64,000 nucleotides of DNA from Deinococcus carri (GCF_039545055.1 NZ_BAABRP010000011.1:1-64000), one strand, 5' to 3'. Shown: positions 1-11,601, counted from the first letter of the stretch. The notes: generated by a model not told the origin, from the sequence alone. Program-made: numbers and translations.

Positions 1-173
1 CCCTGACCGCACGGGGCAACGTGAGCATGGTCATCACCGATAAAGCCGTCTTCGAGTTCCTGGACGGCCAACTCACCCTCACCGAACTGCTGCCCGGCAC
101 CACCCTGGAGGAGGTCCGCGCCACCACCGGGGCCAGCTTTAAGGAGCGGCTCAGGCAGGAGACTGGAGGCTGA
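1..173 (+). CDS. 3-oxoacid / 3-oxoadipate CoA-transferase subunit B, C-terminal end (partial)
   Basis: Only the last 56 codons are present, read from base 3 to a TGA at 171-173. The peptide has the order seen at the end of SCOT-type subunit B proteins: a [15 protein letters not shown] stretch, then [21 protein letters not shown]. This family moves CoA from succinyl-CoA to 3-oxoadipate or acetoacetate. The neighbouring 4-hydroxybenzoate hydroxylase favours a beta-ketoadipate role (PcaJ), but the fragment alone cannot separate pcaJ from scoB or atoA. A hairpin follows the stop at 188-213. Confidence 0.75.
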   Translation, partial: LTARGNVSMVITDKAVFEFLDGQLTLTELLPGTTLEEVRATTGASFKERLRQETGG

Positions 174-187
174 ACTGAGCAGCAAAG

Positions 188-213
188 AACGGGGAAGCGC
201 CCGCTTCCCCGTT
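188..213. terminator. Perfect hairpin between convergent genes
   Basis: AACGGGGAAGCG and CGCTTCCCCGTT form a perfect 12-bp stem with two central bases, 14 bp after the CoA-transferase stop. There is no T-run, so this is a candidate rho-independent terminator by position and stem strength only. Confidence 0.5.
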
Positions 214-265
214 GGTCAATGTCAGCGGTGCGGCTCATGACGCCCCCGCACCCTTGCTGGTTCTC

Positions 266-399
266 ATACGGATTCCGTCCAATTCCTGAACAGTCGGGAG
301 GGCACCGCCTGTTCATCCATCTCCCGAAATCCGCTCTTGTTCCTTCTCCCTTTGGTCGGATTTCCGGGTGTTTTCAACACCCTTCAATCGGAATCAGTA

Positions 400-400
<1 letters not shown>
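266..400 (-). repeat. Dispersed intergenic element, copy C
   Basis: The element is bounded by near-perfect terminal inverted repeats, ATACGGATTCCG at 266-277 and CGGAATCAGTAT at 389-400. It carries two internal hairpins: GGGTGTT/AACACCC at 366-382, and TGAACAG (287-293) with CTGTTCA (309-315). It abuts the pobA stop codon. Copies with the same layout but different stem sequences lie at 10128, 40825 and 58453. It resembles the small non-coding repeats known from Deinococcus genomes. Confidence 0.6.
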
Positions 401-2068
<1,668 letters not shown>

Positions 2069-3733
2069 CTACCCCGTCCCGGCCCCGGCGGCAGGCCACG
2101 CGTGGTTCCTGTACTGGTCACGAATCTCGCGTTTGAGGAACTTCCCGGTCGCGCCGATGGGAAGGGACTCGACCATCACGAAATCGTCGGGGATCCACCA
2201 TTTCGCCACGCGCCCTTGCAAGTGGGCGCGCAGGTCTTCGGGTTTGGGGGCCTCGCCCCGGGGAATCACCAGCGCGAGGGGGCGCTCGGTCCACTTCTCG
2301 TGCGGGACGGCCACCACCACCGCCGCCGCGACGTGGGGGTGGGCCATCAGGGCATTCTCGATCTCGGCGGAGCTGATCCACTCGCCGCCGGATTTCACGA
2401 GGTCCTTGGCGCGGTCCTGCACCCACACCTCGCCGCCGGGCGAGAGGGTGGCGATGTCGCCGGTGTCCAGCCACCGCTTGCCCCGGCGTGTGACGAAGTC
2501 GCCGGTGACGCCCCGCCGGTAGTACTCGCCCGTGACCCAGGGGCCGCGCACCAGCAGGCGGCCCATCGTCTGGCCGTCGTGGGGCACGTCCGCGCCCTCG
2601 TCGTCGATCAGGTCAACCTCGGTAAAGGGCATCACGCGGCCCTGCTTGCTGCGGTGGGTAAAGCCCTCGTCGCTGGCCGGGTCCACCCCCACCGGGGCGT
2701 TGCTGGTGGTCGCCAGCGGACTCGTCTCGGTCATGCCCCACGCCTGCATCATCCGCAGGCCGTGGCGGAAGTGCAGGGCGCGGATCAAGGCCTCGGGCAC
2801 CGCCGTGCCGCCGCAGCCGATCAGGTTCAGGTGCGACAGATCATAGGGCTGTCCCGCCTCCCCCGCCCGGTCGAGTTCGGCGAGCAGCGCCAGCATCACC
2901 GTGACCACCCCCGCGCACATGGTGACCTTTTCCTGCTCAAGCATCCGCGCCACCGTGGGGCCGTCGTTGAAGACGCCGGTAAAGACCAGCCCGGCCCCGT
3001 AGAGGGCCGCACAATGCACCGTGCCCCAGGCGTTGGCGTGGAACATCGGCACGATGGGCAGCACGGTGTCCTCCTCGCCGATGTCGAAGGCGGACTTGTG
3101 CCCGCCCGCGAGCGCGTGCAGCATCAGCGAGCGGTGGGTGTACAGGACCCCCTTGGGATTCCCGGTGGTGCCGGAGGTGTAGCACAGCATCGCGCCCGAT
3201 CTCTCGTCGAGGTCCGGCCAGTCGAAGGTTGCGGGCTGCCCGGCGATGAAGGCCTCGTACGCCTGGGTGCCTTCAGGGGCCGCCCCATCCCGCCCGAACA
3301 CCACATAACGCTCGATGCTGGGGCAGTTCGCCTGGAAGGCGGGCAGCATCGGCAGGAACATCGGGTCGAGCAGCAACACCCGGTCCTGCGCGTCGTTGAT
3401 GATCCAGACCAGTTGCTCGACCGGCAGGCGGATATTCAGGGTGTGGATCACCGCGCCCATGCTGGAGACTCCCAGGTACGCCTCGAGGTGAGAGGAGCTG
3501 TTGACGGCCAGGGTCGCCACCCGGTCGCCCTGGGCCACGCCAGCGTCTTTCAGCGCCCCGGCGAGCTGGCCCGCACGCGCGGCGGCCTCCCCCAGGGTGG
3601 AGCGGTGCGTCCCGGGAACCGGCTGCCCGGCCTCGTTCTTCCCGGCGATCAGCAGGGACGTGACGGGCCGCTCCGGATGCAGGTGCAGGCAACGGTCGAT
3701 CAGCGTCCGGGTGGTGAGCGGAACGTCCATCAT
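2069..3733 (-). CDS. Acyl-CoA synthetase (AMP-forming), FadD-like
   Basis: This ANL-superfamily ligase activates a carboxylic acid to acyl-AMP and then acyl-CoA. The 554 residues include the P-loop YTSGTTGNPKGV, the A5-type QAWGMTET, WLDTGDIA, the RAKDLVKSGGEWIS hinge, and a C-terminal GKFLKR catalytic lysine motif. Two ATG codons stand in tandem at the start, with GGAGG about 9 bp upstream. It is the last gene of a minus-strand run (CoA-transferase III, thiolase, FadJ-like, ligase), 99 bp after the FadJ-like gene. The context points to medium- or long-chain fatty acids; the exact chain length cannot be read from sequence. Confidence 0.9.
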   Translation of the reverse strand: MMDVPLTTRTLIDRCLHLHPERPVTSLLIAGKNEAGQPVPGTHRSTLGEAAARAGQLAGALKDAGVAQGDRVATLAVNSSSHLEAYLGVSSMGAVIHTLNIRLPVEQLVWIINDAQDRVLLLDPMFLPMLPAFQANCPSIERYVVFGRDGAAPEGTQAYEAFIAGQPATFDWPDLDERSGAMLCYTSGTTGNPKGVLYTHRSLMLHALAGGHKSAFDIGEEDTVLPIVPMFHANAWGTVHCAALYGAGLVFTGVFNDGPTVARMLEQEKVTMCAGVVTVMLALLAELDRAGEAGQPYDLSHLNLIGCGGTAVPEALIRALHFRHGLRMMQAWGMTETSPLATTSNAPVGVDPASDEGFTHRSKQGRVMPFTEVDLIDDEGADVPHDGQTMGRLLVRGPWVTGEYYRRGVTGDFVTRRGKRWLDTGDIATLSPGGEVWVQDRAKDLVKSGGEWISSAEIENALMAHPHVAAAVVVAVPHEKWTERPLALVIPRGEAPKPEDLRAHLQGRVAKWWIPDDFVMVESLPIGATGKFLKREIRDQYRNHAWPAAGAGTG

Positions 3734-3832
3734 GGTCGGGAACCTCCGGGGGAAAGGGGGCGGGGCACGTTGACCGGGTTGTCAAAGGGGGCAAGGCCCA
3801 GCTTATCGCCCGGCCCCGGGGGGAGAGAAGCC

Positions 3833-5977
3833 CTACTCGCCCAGCCCCGCGTACTGCCCCTCCTGGAGGTCGGTGCCCTTCAGGAGGCCGGCGGGCGGCT
3901 CGAAGCGGGAGCCGTGCCGGGCGGCGAGTTCCCTGGCCCGCTGAACGAACTGCTCGCGCCCCACGAATTCGATGAACTGGTGCGCGCCGCCCGTCCAGAC
4001 CGGGAAGCCCAGGCCCAGGATGCTGCCGACGTTCAGGTCGCGGCCCTCGGTCAGCACCCCCGTCTCCGCGACATGCGCCGCGTCCACCGCCTGCGCGTAC
4101 AGCAGGCGGTCGCGCAGCTCCTGCAGGTCGTACTCGCCGCGCCCCTGCTGGGGGGAGAGGTCCTTCAGGCCGCTCCAGAGGCGCTTGGGCTGGCCCTCCG
4201 GGTAGTCGTAGAAGCCCTTGCCGGCGCTGCGCCCGGTGCGGCCCAGGTCCACCATGCGCTCCAGCACGGCCAGGCCGGGGTGGCGTTCTTTGGGTTCTGC
4301 GCCCGCCTTCTTCGCGGAGGCCTCCACGTGCAGCGGCAGGGTCAGCGTCACCTCGTCGAGCACCGCGAGCGGCCCCACCGGCATCCCGGCTTGCAGCGCG
4401 GCGTTCTCGATCACGGCGGCGGGGATGCCCTCGGCGAGCATCGCGGCCCCCTCGTTCACGTACTGCCCGAAGACCCGGCTGGTGTAAAAACCGCGCGAGT
4501 CGTTGACCACGATGGGCACCTTGCCGATCTGCGCCGCGAAGTCGAGGGCGTGGGCCACCGACTCGTCGCTGGTCTCCCTGCCCCGGATAATCTCGACGAG
4601 CTGCATCCGGTCCACCGGGCTGAAGAAGTGCAGGCCGATGAAGCGGGCGGGGTTCTGGCTGGCCTGCGCCAGGTCGGTGATAGGGATGGTGCTGGTGTTC
4701 GAGGCGTACAGGCCGCCCTCGCGGAGCATCGGCTCGGCCTTCCGCGTCACGTCGGCCTTGATGTCGGGGTCCTCGAAGACCGCCTCGATGATCAGGTCGC
4801 AGCCTTCCAGGTCTTCAAAACGGGTCGTCGGCTGGATGCGCCCCAGGGTCTCGGCCCGGCGCTCCTCGCTGACCTTGCCGCGCTTCAGGCCCTTGTCGAG
4901 CAGCCCCTCGCTGTACGCCTTGCCCTTCTCGGCTTTGGATTGCTCGGTGTCGAGCAGCACCACGTCGATGCCCTTCGTCGCGGCGGCGTAGGCGATGCCT
5001 GCACCCATCATTCCCGCGCCGAGGATGCCGAGCTTCTGCACCCGGAACTTCGGCACGTCCTTCGGGCGGCCCGCACCCGCCTTGATCTCGTTCATGCCCA
5101 GAAACAGGGTGCCGATCATGTTGCGGCTGACCGGGTGCAGCACCAGCCGCGTGAGGTAGCGCGACTCGATGCGGCTGGCGGTGTCGAAATCCACCTGTGC
5201 GCCCTCGACGGCGGCGCTCAGCACTGCTTCGGGGGCGGGCAGGGTGCCCTTTGTCCGGGCGAGCAGCATGGCGGGCGCGGCGATCTGGAGTTGCGCCAGC
5301 GCGGGCGTGTAGGGCTTGCCGCCGGGAATCTTGTATCCCTTCTGGTCCCAGGGCTTGACGGGTACGGGGTTCGCCTCTATCCAGGCGAGGGCCTGCCGCG
5401 TGGCGGCTTCGGCATCCGGCGCGAGTTCCGCGAGGCCAAGCTCCGCGAGTTCGGCGGGCCGCATCAGCTTGCCTTCCAGCAGGAAGGGCAGCGCCGCCTG
5501 CACGCCCAGGTGCCGGACCATGCGGGTCACGCCGCCCCCGCCGGGCAGCAGGCCCAGGGTGACTTCCGGCATCCCGAGCTGCGTCTTCGGGTGGTCCACC
5601 ACGACGCGGTGGTGGCAGGCGAGGGCCACCTCGAACCCGCCGCCCAGGGCGCTGCCCTCGATCACGGCCACGACGGGTTTGCCCAGCTTCTCGATGCGCC
5701 GCAGCTCGGCCTTGGTGCCCTCGATCAGGTCGAAGAGGGCCTGGGGGTCGCTGCGGTCCATGCCCAGGAACATCTTGAGGTCGGCCCCGGCGAAGAAGGT
5801 GGGCTTGGCCGAGCGCAGGATCACGCCCGCGATGTCATCCTTTTCCCCCTCCAGCCGGTCCAGTGTCTCGCGGAAGCTGGGGATGAAGTCCGCGTCCATC
5901 AGGTTCACGGCACCCGGCCAGTTCATCGTGAGGGTGACGAGTTTCCCCTCGCGCGCGTACTCGATGGGGTTGCTCAT
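3833..5977 (-). CDS. fadJ: Bifunctional enoyl-CoA hydratase / 3-hydroxyacyl-CoA dehydrogenase
   Basis: This multifunctional beta-oxidation alpha subunit has 714 residues. Its crotonase domain occupies about residues 1-190 (ADLKMF and [12 protein letters not shown] oxyanion-hole region). The NAD-binding dehydrogenase domain starts near residue 325 with [15 protein letters not shown] and continues with [22 protein letters not shown] and a C-terminal helical dehydrogenase domain. The ATG at 5977 overlaps the thiolase stop by 4 bp (ATGA), which fixes the start and implies translational coupling. An upstream in-frame extension to 6058 is only thiolase shadow. fadJ versus fadB naming is arbitrary here. 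Confidence 0.92.
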   Translation of the reverse strand: MSNPIEYAREGKLVTLTMNWPGAVNLMDADFIPSFRETLDRLEGEKDDIAGVILRSAKPTFFAGADLKMFLGMDRSDPQALFDLIEGTKAELRRIEKLGKPVVAVIEGSALGGGFEVALACHHRVVVDHPKTQLGMPEVTLGLLPGGGGVTRMVRHLGVQAALPFLLEGKLMRPAELAELGLAELAPDAEAATRQALAWIEANPVPVKPWDQKGYKIPGGKPYTPALAQLQIAAPAMLLARTKGTLPAPEAVLSAAVEGAQVDFDTASRIESRYLTRLVLHPVSRNMIGTLFLGMNEIKAGAGRPKDVPKFRVQKLGILGAGMMGAGIAYAAATKGIDVVLLDTEQSKAEKGKAYSEGLLDKGLKRGKVSEERRAETLGRIQPTTRFEDLEGCDLIIEAVFEDPDIKADVTRKAEPMLREGGLYASNTSTIPITDLAQASQNPARFIGLHFFSPVDRMQLVEIIRGRETSDESVAHALDFAAQIGKVPIVVNDSRGFYTSRVFGQYVNEGAAMLAEGIPAAVIENAALQAGMPVGPLAVLDEVTLTLPLHVEASAKKAGAEPKERHPGLAVLERMVDLGRTGRSAGKGFYDYPEGQPKRLWSGLKDLSPQQGRGEYDLQELRDRLLYAQAVDAAHVAETGVLTEGRDLNVGSILGLGFPVWTGGAHQFIEFVGREQFVQRARELAARHGSRFEPPAGLLKGTDLQEGQYAGLGE

Positions 5978-7203
5978 GCGCCCGCTCCTTCCACGAAGCC
6001 GTCCACCCGCTCGACGATCACCGCATTGCCCATGCCGCCGCCCACGCAGAGGGTGCACAGGCCGTACCGCTCGCCCCGGCGTTCCAGCTCGTCGAGGACC
6101 GTGCCCAGGATGACGGCCCCGGTCGCGCCCAGCGGGTGCCCCAGCGCGATGGAGCCGCCGTTCACGTTGACCTTCTCGTGCGGCACGTTCAGCTCGCGCA
6201 TGAACTGCATGGGCACCACCGCGAACGCTTCGTTCACCTCGAAAAGGTCGATGTCTTCGGGCGTCAGGCCCGCCGCGTCCAGCGCCTTGCGGCTGGCGGG
6301 GACCGGGCCGGTCAGCATGATGGTCGGCTCGGTGCCGACGCGCCCCACGCTGACGATGCGGGCGCGGGGCGTCAGGCCCTGCCGCTCCCCCGCCTCCCGC
6401 GAGCCGAGCAGCACCAGCGCCGCGCCGTCCACGATGCCGCTGGAGTTCCCGGCGGTGTGGACGTGGTTGATGTGCTCGACCTCGGGGTACTTGAGCTGCG
6501 CCACCGCGTCGAAGCCGAGCTTGCCCTGGTCCGCGAAGGAAGGCTTGAGCTGCGAGAGGCTCTCGGCGGTCGTCTCGGGCCGCAGGAACTCGTCCCGCGC
6601 GAGGATGGTCAGACCGTTCATGTCCCCCACGGGCACCACGCTCCGGCAGAAGTGCCCGGCCCGCTGGGCGGCGTGGGCGCGCTTCTGGCTCTCGGCGGCG
6701 TAGGCGTCCACCTCCTCACGGGTAAAGCCCTCCAGGGTGGCGATCAGGTCGGCGCTGATGCCCTGCGGCACGAAGTGCATCTCCAGGGCGCTGGCGGGGT
6801 CGAAGGGGGCACCCATATCCGTCCCCATCGGCACGCGGCTCATGCTCTCGACGCCGCCCGCCACGATCAGGTTCTCCCAGCCGCTGCGGATGCGCCCCGC
6901 CGCCTGCTGCACGGCCTCCAGCCCCGACGAGCAGAAGCGGTTGAGCTGCACACCCGGCACGCCCTCGTCCCAGGAGGAGAGCAGCACCGCCATGCGCGCC
7001 ACGTCGAAGCCCTGCTCCAGCACCGGCGTCACGCAGCCCAGCACCACGTCGTCCACCTGCGAGGTGTCGAGGTCATGGCGTGCCCGGAGTTCCTCCAGCA
7101 GCCCTACCACCAGGTTCACGGGCTTGACCTCGTGCAGCGAGCCGTTCGCCCGGCCACGGCCCCGCGGGGTGCGAATCGCGTCGTAGATGTAGACCTCTTG
7201 CAT
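5974..7203 (-). CDS. fadI: Acetyl-CoA C-acyltransferase (3-ketoacyl-CoA thiolase)
   Basis: Thiolase of 409 residues, usual family length. The nucleophilic cysteine lies in [10 protein letters not shown] near residue 90, followed by [21 protein letters not shown] and the second catalytic cysteine in LCVGGGMG near the C-terminus. It performs the last step of beta-oxidation with the FadJ-like product, whose start codon overlaps its stop. On the minus strand GGAGGAG lies a few bases before the ATG, giving a clear start. The symbol is by analogy with the FadI/FadJ pair. Confidence 0.9.
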   Translation of the reverse strand: MQEVYIYDAIRTPRGRGRANGSLHEVKPVNLVVGLLEELRARHDLDTSQVDDVVLGCVTPVLEQGFDVARMAVLLSSWDEGVPGVQLNRFCSSGLEAVQQAAGRIRSGWENLIVAGGVESMSRVPMGTDMGAPFDPASALEMHFVPQGISADLIATLEGFTREEVDAYAAESQKRAHAAQRAGHFCRSVVPVGDMNGLTILARDEFLRPETTAESLSQLKPSFADQGKLGFDAVAQLKYPEVEHINHVHTAGNSSGIVDGAALVLLGSREAGERQGLTPRARIVSVGRVGTEPTIMLTGPVPASRKALDAAGLTPEDIDLFEVNEAFAVVPMQFMRELNVPHEKVNVNGGSIALGHPLGATGAVILGTVLDELERRGERYGLCTLCVGGGMGNAVIVERVDGFVEGAGA

Positions 7204-7219
7204 GGCAACTCCTCCGTTC

Positions 7220-8077
7220 TCAGGATGCAGATTTCACGGCGTGAACAGGCAGGTCGTGTTCGTGGGCCAGGCGGTTACACTCGTCCACCGTCAGGCCCCG
7301 CAGGAAGCGGTCCGGGTCCTGCCCGCCCAGCGTCCCGGCCAGCCGCCGCCCGAAGTGGGGTTCGAGCGCGGCCACCCCAGCCCAGCCGTCCCGCAGGGGA
7401 TAGAGGCGGTACTGCGGCAGCGCGCCCGACAGCCACCCGCCCGGCGCGGTCAGGCCGTGGCGGACGGGGAGGGCCATCCCGGCCGCCGCCTGCTTCAGCC
7501 CCACGCGGCGGTGACGTTCGCTCCTTCCCCGCTCGCGGCCCAGCAGCAGGGCGAGGGCCGCCCGTGCGGCCTCCTGCGCCCCGGCGAGGTCCGCAATCAG
7601 GGTGGTCGGCATCTGCGGGGGGCGCACCAGGCCGACCTGCAACTGGTAGGTGAGGTCGTGGCCGGGCACCTCGGGGGCGTCCTCGTCCCCCACGATTTCC
7701 ACCCAGCACAACCGGGGATTGAGCGCCGCGAGGGCGTCTGCCGTCACACCCAGCCGGGCGAGGGCCGAGGGGCGCTGGCTGGTGATCAGCAGGTCGGCGT
7801 CTTGCAGCAGTGTTCCCAGCGCCTGCTGCCCTTCAGGCAAGCGCAGGTCGAGGGTCTGCACGGTCATGCCCGTCCGCAGTTCATCGTAGAGGGCCTCGGA
7901 AGCGCTCCGCAGCATGTCCCCGGTGGGCGGCTCGACTTTGGTGACGCTCAGGCCCTCCCGGACGAGCAGGCCTGCCGCGACCGGACCGGGGATGTTGGTG
8001 GCGAGGCTGACGGCCCGGAAGCCGGAGAGCGGGCCGGAGGCGTGGGAAGCGGCCGTGCTGGAATCTGCTGGGGTCAA
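7220..8077 (-). CDS. CoA-transferase family III (CaiB/BaiF-like) protein, shortened
   Basis: The N-terminus ([22 protein letters not shown], then a [10 protein letters not shown] turn) and the central [14 protein letters not shown] and [15 protein letters not shown] segments match family III CoA-transferases and racemases. At about 285 residues it is much shorter than the usual 380-400, and the part after the ADLAG helix is condensed, so activity is uncertain. I chose TTG at 8077 because AGGAG sits 6 bp upstream; an ATG at 8140 would place the start inside the dyad of the divergent promoter region. It is the first gene of the minus-strand fatty-acid operon, 16 bp before the thiolase. Confidence 0.7.
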   Translation of the reverse strand: MTPADSSTAASHASGPLSGFRAVSLATNIPGPVAAGLLVREGLSVTKVEPPTGDMLRSASEALYDELRTGMTVQTLDLRLPEGQQALGTLLQDADLLITSQRPSALARLGVTADALAALNPRLCWVEIVGDEDAPEVPGHDLTYQLQVGLVRPPQMPTTLIADLAGAQEAARAALALLLGRERGRSERHRRVGLKQAAAGMALPVRHGLTAPGGWLSGALPQYRLYPLRDGWAGVAALEPHFGRRLAGTLGGQDPDRFLRGLTVDECNRLAHEHDLPVHAVKSAS

Positions 8078-8133
8078 AGGGACTCCTGGGGAGTGAACGT
8101 CGGGCAGCGGCTTGACAGCGGGTCGGGTTTTCC

Positions 8134-8165
8134 TGAACATGTTGAACGTATAACATTTAAGTTCA
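8134..8165. promoter_or_regulatory. Nested dyad between divergent fatty-acid genes, candidate TetR operator
   Basis: The outer arms TGAAC (8134-8138) and GTTCA (8161-8165) enclose the inner arms ATGTT (8139-8143) and AACAT (8152-8156). The dyad lies between the CoA-transferase start (8077) and the acyl-CoA dehydrogenase start (8215). A TetR regulator follows the dehydrogenase, so this is the natural place for its operator. That assignment is inference. Confidence 0.4.
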
Positions 8166-8214
8166 CCTGGCTAGTCCCACCCCGCCTGCGCCCGGCACCC
8201 CCGCAAGGAGACCC

Positions 8215-9408
8215 ATGACCGTTCAGGACCAGCCCGCCCCCTTCAGCGCGCCCGAGGCCACCCCACCGCTGCTGCCGCGCACCCTGATGCAGCCCGAACA
8301 CGAGGCGTTCCGGCGCACCGTCCGGCGCTTCTTTGAAACGGAGGTCGCGCCTTACACCGAGCAGTTCGAGCGTGACGGTCACATTCCGCGGCAACTCTGG
8401 AACCGCGCGGGGGAACTGGGGCTGCTGCTGACCGCCATCCCCGAGGAGTACGGCGGCATGGGCGGCGACCGCCTCTTTTCCACCGTGCTGATGGAGGAGC
8501 AGGGCCGGGTCCTCGCCAGCGCCACCGGCTTCATGCTGCACTCGGACATCGTGGCCCCGTACATCCTCCACTACGGCACCGAGGAGCAGAAGCGCCGCTA
8601 CCTGCCCGGGATGGCGACGGGGGAGCGGGTCGGGGCCATCGCCATGACCGAGCCGGGCGCGGGGTCGGACCTCCAGGGCATCAAGACCCGCGCGGAGGAC
8701 AAAGGCGACCATTACCTCCTGAGCGGCTCCAAGATCTTCATCACCAACGGGTATCTGGCCGACCTCGTGATCGTGGTTGCCAGGACCGGGAACACGGGCA
8801 AGGGCAGCCGCGACCTCAGCCTGCTGCTCGTCGAAACGAACTCGGAGGGCTTTTCCAAGGGCAAGCCACTCAAGAAGATGGGCATGAAGGGCCAGGACAC
8901 CTGCGAGCTGTTCTTCAGCGACGTGCGGGTGCCCAAGGAGAACCTGCTGGGGCAGGAAGGCCAGGGCTTCAGGATGCTGATGCAGGAGCTGCCCTGGGAG
9001 CGCCTGATTATCGCCATCGAGGCGCAGGCCGCCGCAGAAGCCGTGTTCGACCTGACGCGCCAGTATGTCAAGGAGCGTCAGGCGTTCGGGCAGGCCGTGA
9101 TGGACTTTCAGGTGACGCGGCACAAGCTCGCCGAACTCCAGACCGAGATCAGCCTGGGCCGCACCTACGTGGACGAATGCACCCGCGCGATGCTCGGCGG
9201 CAAACTCACCCCGCAGGCCGCCTCCGCCGCGAAATACTGGGTGTCGGAGATGTGCAGCCGCGTGATGGACGCCTGCGTGCAGCTTCACGGCGGCTACGGC
9301 TACATGTGGGAGTACCCGGTGGCGCGCGCCTTCGTGGACAACCGCGCCCACCGCATCTACGGCGGCACCAACGAGATCATGAAGGAACTGATCTCGCGCG
9401 CGCTGTGA
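8215..9408 (+). CDS. Acyl-CoA dehydrogenase
   Basis: This FAD enzyme introduces the first double bond in beta-oxidation. Its 397 residues show the family signature AMTEPGAGSDLQGI, the FITNG flavin region, the GYGYMWEYPVAR segment and the catalytic-base region YGGTNEIMKELI at the C-terminus. AAGGAG lies 6 bp before the ATG. It is divergent from the minus-strand operon and followed by a TetR regulator. No electron-transfer flavoprotein genes are in the window, so ETF must come from elsewhere in the genome. Confidence 0.93.
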   Translation: MTVQDQPAPFSAPEATPPLLPRTLMQPEHEAFRRTVRRFFETEVAPYTEQFERDGHIPRQLWNRAGELGLLLTAIPEEYGGMGGDRLFSTVLMEEQGRVLASATGFMLHSDIVAPYILHYGTEEQKRRYLPGMATGERVGAIAMTEPGAGSDLQGIKTRAEDKGDHYLLSGSKIFITNGYLADLVIVVARTGNTGKGSRDLSLLLVETNSEGFSKGKPLKKMGMKGQDTCELFFSDVRVPKENLLGQEGQGFRMLMQELPWERLIIAIEAQAAAEAVFDLTRQYVKERQAFGQAVMDFQVTRHKLAELQTEISLGRTYVDECTRAMLGGKLTPQAASAAKYWVSEMCSRVMDACVQLHGGYGYMWEYPVARAFVDNRAHRIYGGTNEIMKELISRAL

Positions 9409-9499
9409 TAAGGGTTCCGCGCCGTGGAGGACCATGCGGTGTTGTCCCGGATGGTCCGGAGTGAAGCGGAATTCGTCTGAGGGACGGGCGGCGACTGGA

Positions 9500-10126
9500 A
9501 TGATAGAAATGCCCCCGATGATCTCCCCCGCCCCACGCCGCACCCAGGCCGAACGCAGCGAGGCCATGCGCGAGAAGCTGATCGGCGCGACGCTGGACTG
9601 CCTGGTCACCGAGGGGTATGTCGGGCTGACCATCGGCAAGATCGTGGAGCGGGCGGAGGTGTCGCGCGGTGCCCCGCTGCACCACTTCAGCACCAAGGCG
9701 GCCCTGATCGAGGCCGCCGCTGGGGAGGTGGTGCGCCGCGTCTCCCGCAAGCTCGCCCTGGCCTTCGAGCGCAGCAAAAACGCCCCCGACCCCCTGGAAG
9801 CCTTTGCCCTCGCCGCCTGGCGCGACATCTTCACGGCGCAGGAGGGCGTGCTGCTGTCGGAACTCACCTACGCCAGCCGCCGCGAACCGGAACTGGGGGC
9901 CATCGTGCGGCGGTTGTGGACGCGCATGTACCGCGTGATGAGCCGCGTGGCGGTGCGCTATGTCCACAGCCAGGACCCCACTGTTCCGCCGGGCCGCGTG
10001 ATCTTCCTGACGCAGTGGCTGATGCGCGGCATGGCGCAGGATTTCCCCCTGGGTGCTCCCCCCGAACTGTTCGAGGCGTACCTGAAGCTGTGGCGGCGGG
10101 TGCTGGGCAGCGCCATCCAGAGCTGA
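9500..10126 (+). CDS. TetR/AcrR-family transcriptional regulator
   Basis: The N-terminal helix-turn-helix spans about residues 15-65: EAMREKLIGATLDCLVTEG, then GLTIGKIVERAEVSRGAPLHHFSTKAAL. A helical ligand-binding domain follows. It lies 91 bp after the acyl-CoA dehydrogenase on the same strand and most likely controls the divergent fatty-acid genes in response to an acyl-CoA or related ligand. Three in-frame ATGs (9500, 9509, 9518) could serve as starts. None has a strong ribosome-binding site, so the start is uncertain by a few codons. Confidence 0.85.
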   Translation: MIEMPPMISPAPRRTQAERSEAMREKLIGATLDCLVTEGYVGLTIGKIVERAEVSRGAPLHHFSTKAALIEAAAGEVVRRVSRKLALAFERSKNAPDPLEAFALAAWRDIFTAQEGVLLSELTYASRREPELGAIVRRLWTRMYRVMSRVAVRYVHSQDPTVPPGRVIFLTQWLMRGMAQDFPLGAPPELFEAYLKLWRRVLGSAIQS

Positions 10127-10127
10127 G

Positions 10128-10257
10128 ACGGACTCCGATGGAATCGTTGACGAAGTGATTCCATCCGAGCAGAGCGAGTGGGAGAAAAACGGGTTCCGGG
10201 CGTGGAGTTGACCCATCGGCTCTGTTCCGATGGGTCAACGGAACAGACGGAATCCGT
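10128..10257 (+). repeat. Dispersed intergenic element, copy A
   Basis: Terminal inverted repeats ACGGACTCCG (10128-10137) and CGGAATCCGT (10248-10257) match at 9 of 10 positions. Hairpin 1 is GATGGAATC (10137-10145) with GATTCCATC (10157-10165). A linear core with GAGCAGAGCGAG and a purine-rich run follows. Hairpin 2 is GTTGACCCATCGG (10207-10219) with CCGATGGGTCAAC (10227-10239), a perfect 13-bp stem. It lies just downstream of the TetR gene. Confidence 0.65.
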
Positions 10258-10331
10258 AGGAGGAGCTGAGCCGCGGCCTGACGTCGCCGCACCGGCCCCT
10301 GTCCGGGTCGGCGAGCGGACGCTCAGAGCGC

Positions 10332-11048
10332 TCACGGCTTCTCCCACTCCACCACCCGCCGTCCCTGACGGTAGGTGTAGAACTGCCCCATCAGCAGAAA
10401 CACGTTCATGATGGCCGCCGACAGGATGCGTTCGCACACCCCGTAGAACTTGCCGAGGGCCGAGTGCGGCGCGTCCGGGTTGAGCAGCAGCACCACCCCC
10501 AGCGTGAGCACCACCACCACCGAGGTGATGTTTACCGAGTAGACGTGCTCGCGGTAAAAGCCCTGCCACAGCCGGTGCCGCAGGGGCAGGACGCGGCCAG
10601 TGGTGAGGTCGGTGCGCTCGCCGTGCACGTCCAGCAGCACGAAGCAGCGGGTGTGCGGCGTGATCACGAACTGCTCGTGCACGTCCAGCAGGCGGCGCAG
10701 GAACCACTCGCTGGTGCTCTGGATGTCGGTCAGGTAGCGCCCGAAGATGCGGAGGCTGACCTCGTTCGCCTCCGGATGAATGCTGATCAGGCACTCGTTG
10801 GGGCTGGGGCGGTCCACGTCCTCGAACAGAAAGAGTTGCCCCGACAGCACCCGCGCCCGCAACTCCGGGTTCAGGCGTTCCACGACGGCCTGCATCCGCT
10901 CAGTGAACTCTCCCGTTTCCGTGCGGTGCGGCAGGAACGTCAGCGTGGGCAGCAACTCGCGCCAGAACGCCTCGGTCTGGACCAGCCGCAGGTTCCGCGC
11001 GTGCACGGTGGTCATGGAGCGCAGGAAGGTGGGAACAGGCGCGGTCAT
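10332..11048 (-). CDS. Hypothetical protein with two C-terminal membrane segments
   Basis: I do not recognise this 238-residue protein. About 170 mostly soluble residues come first (with FLFEDVDRPSPNECLISIHP and a VLLDVHGERTDL strand). Two hydrophobic segments follow, one around SVNITSVVVVLTLGVVLLL and a second around AAIMNVFLLMGQFYTY, with a short cytosolic-type tail. Its ATG immediately follows the stop of the histidine phosphatase gene on the same strand, which suggests co-transcription. No catalytic motif is apparent. Confidence 0.7.
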   Translation of the reverse strand: MTAPVPTFLRSMTTVHARNLRLVQTEAFWRELLPTLTFLPHRTETGEFTERMQAVVERLNPELRARVLSGQLFLFEDVDRPSPNECLISIHPEANEVSLRIFGRYLTDIQSTSEWFLRRLLDVHEQFVITPHTRCFVLLDVHGERTDLTTGRVLPLRHRLWQGFYREHVYSVNITSVVVVLTLGVVLLLNPDAPHSALGKFYGVCERILSAAIMNVFLLMGQFYTYRQGRRVVEWEKP

Positions 11049-11601
11049 TCAGTCGCCGTCCAGCACGCCCTGACTCACCTGCCGGAGTTCAACCCCGTCT
11101 CCGGCCCGCAAGAAGATCAGCGCGGAGGAGTAATCGTCGTCGGGCCACTGCTTTCCGGCGGCGGGGATTTCGCTCACGCCCAGCGCCTCCGCCAGGGCCG
11201 CCACCATCGGCGGGATGTTGTGGTGTTCCCAGCAGACCAGCACGTCCTGACCGGCGTCGCGCCGTCGCCAGCGCCGCCCCCTCCGTCTTCAGCAGCGGCG
11301 CGTGAATGTCCAGCCCTAGCTTGCGCGAGAGCGGCGTGATCGTCTCGCGCGGGCGGTGGTGCTGGCCCTCAGGGTCGCCGTGGTAGCCGCAGGTGTACAG
11401 AACGGTGGGCCGCGTGAACGGCGCGCGCACCTGTTCCGCGCCCAGCAGCGCCGTCAGCGCCCCGGCCCGCTGCCAGCCCCGCGGCGTCAGGGAATCGGAC
11501 CGCGCCTCGCCGCGCTCATTGACGCCGTTGGCGGAATCTTTCGCGCCGGTGGGCTTCTCGCCGTGCCGGATGACGGTGATGGTCTGGGGAAAGGAAGTCA
11601 C
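11049..11601 (-). pseudogene. Histidine phosphatase superfamily protein, broken by a frameshift
   Basis: The first frame gives a phosphoglycerate-mutase-like N-terminus with the RHGEKP catalytic histidine motif and TPRGWQRAGALTALL. Around 11256-11266 the frame must change: the other frame continues with DAGQDVLVCWEHHNIPPMV (second catalytic histidine) to a natural end at 11049. One missing base would join ALATAR to RDAGQDVL. Either the gene is inactivated or the assembly has a one-base error. The GTG at 11601 lies close behind an AT-rich ACAATAAAG, consistent with a leaderless start. Confidence 0.7.

Noticed and set aside
2102..6703. Very long plus-strand open frame opposite the fatty-acid genes
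   Set aside because: It is antisense to three clear enzymes, has a histidine/arginine/glycine-rich composition and no family match; high GC produces such long shadows.
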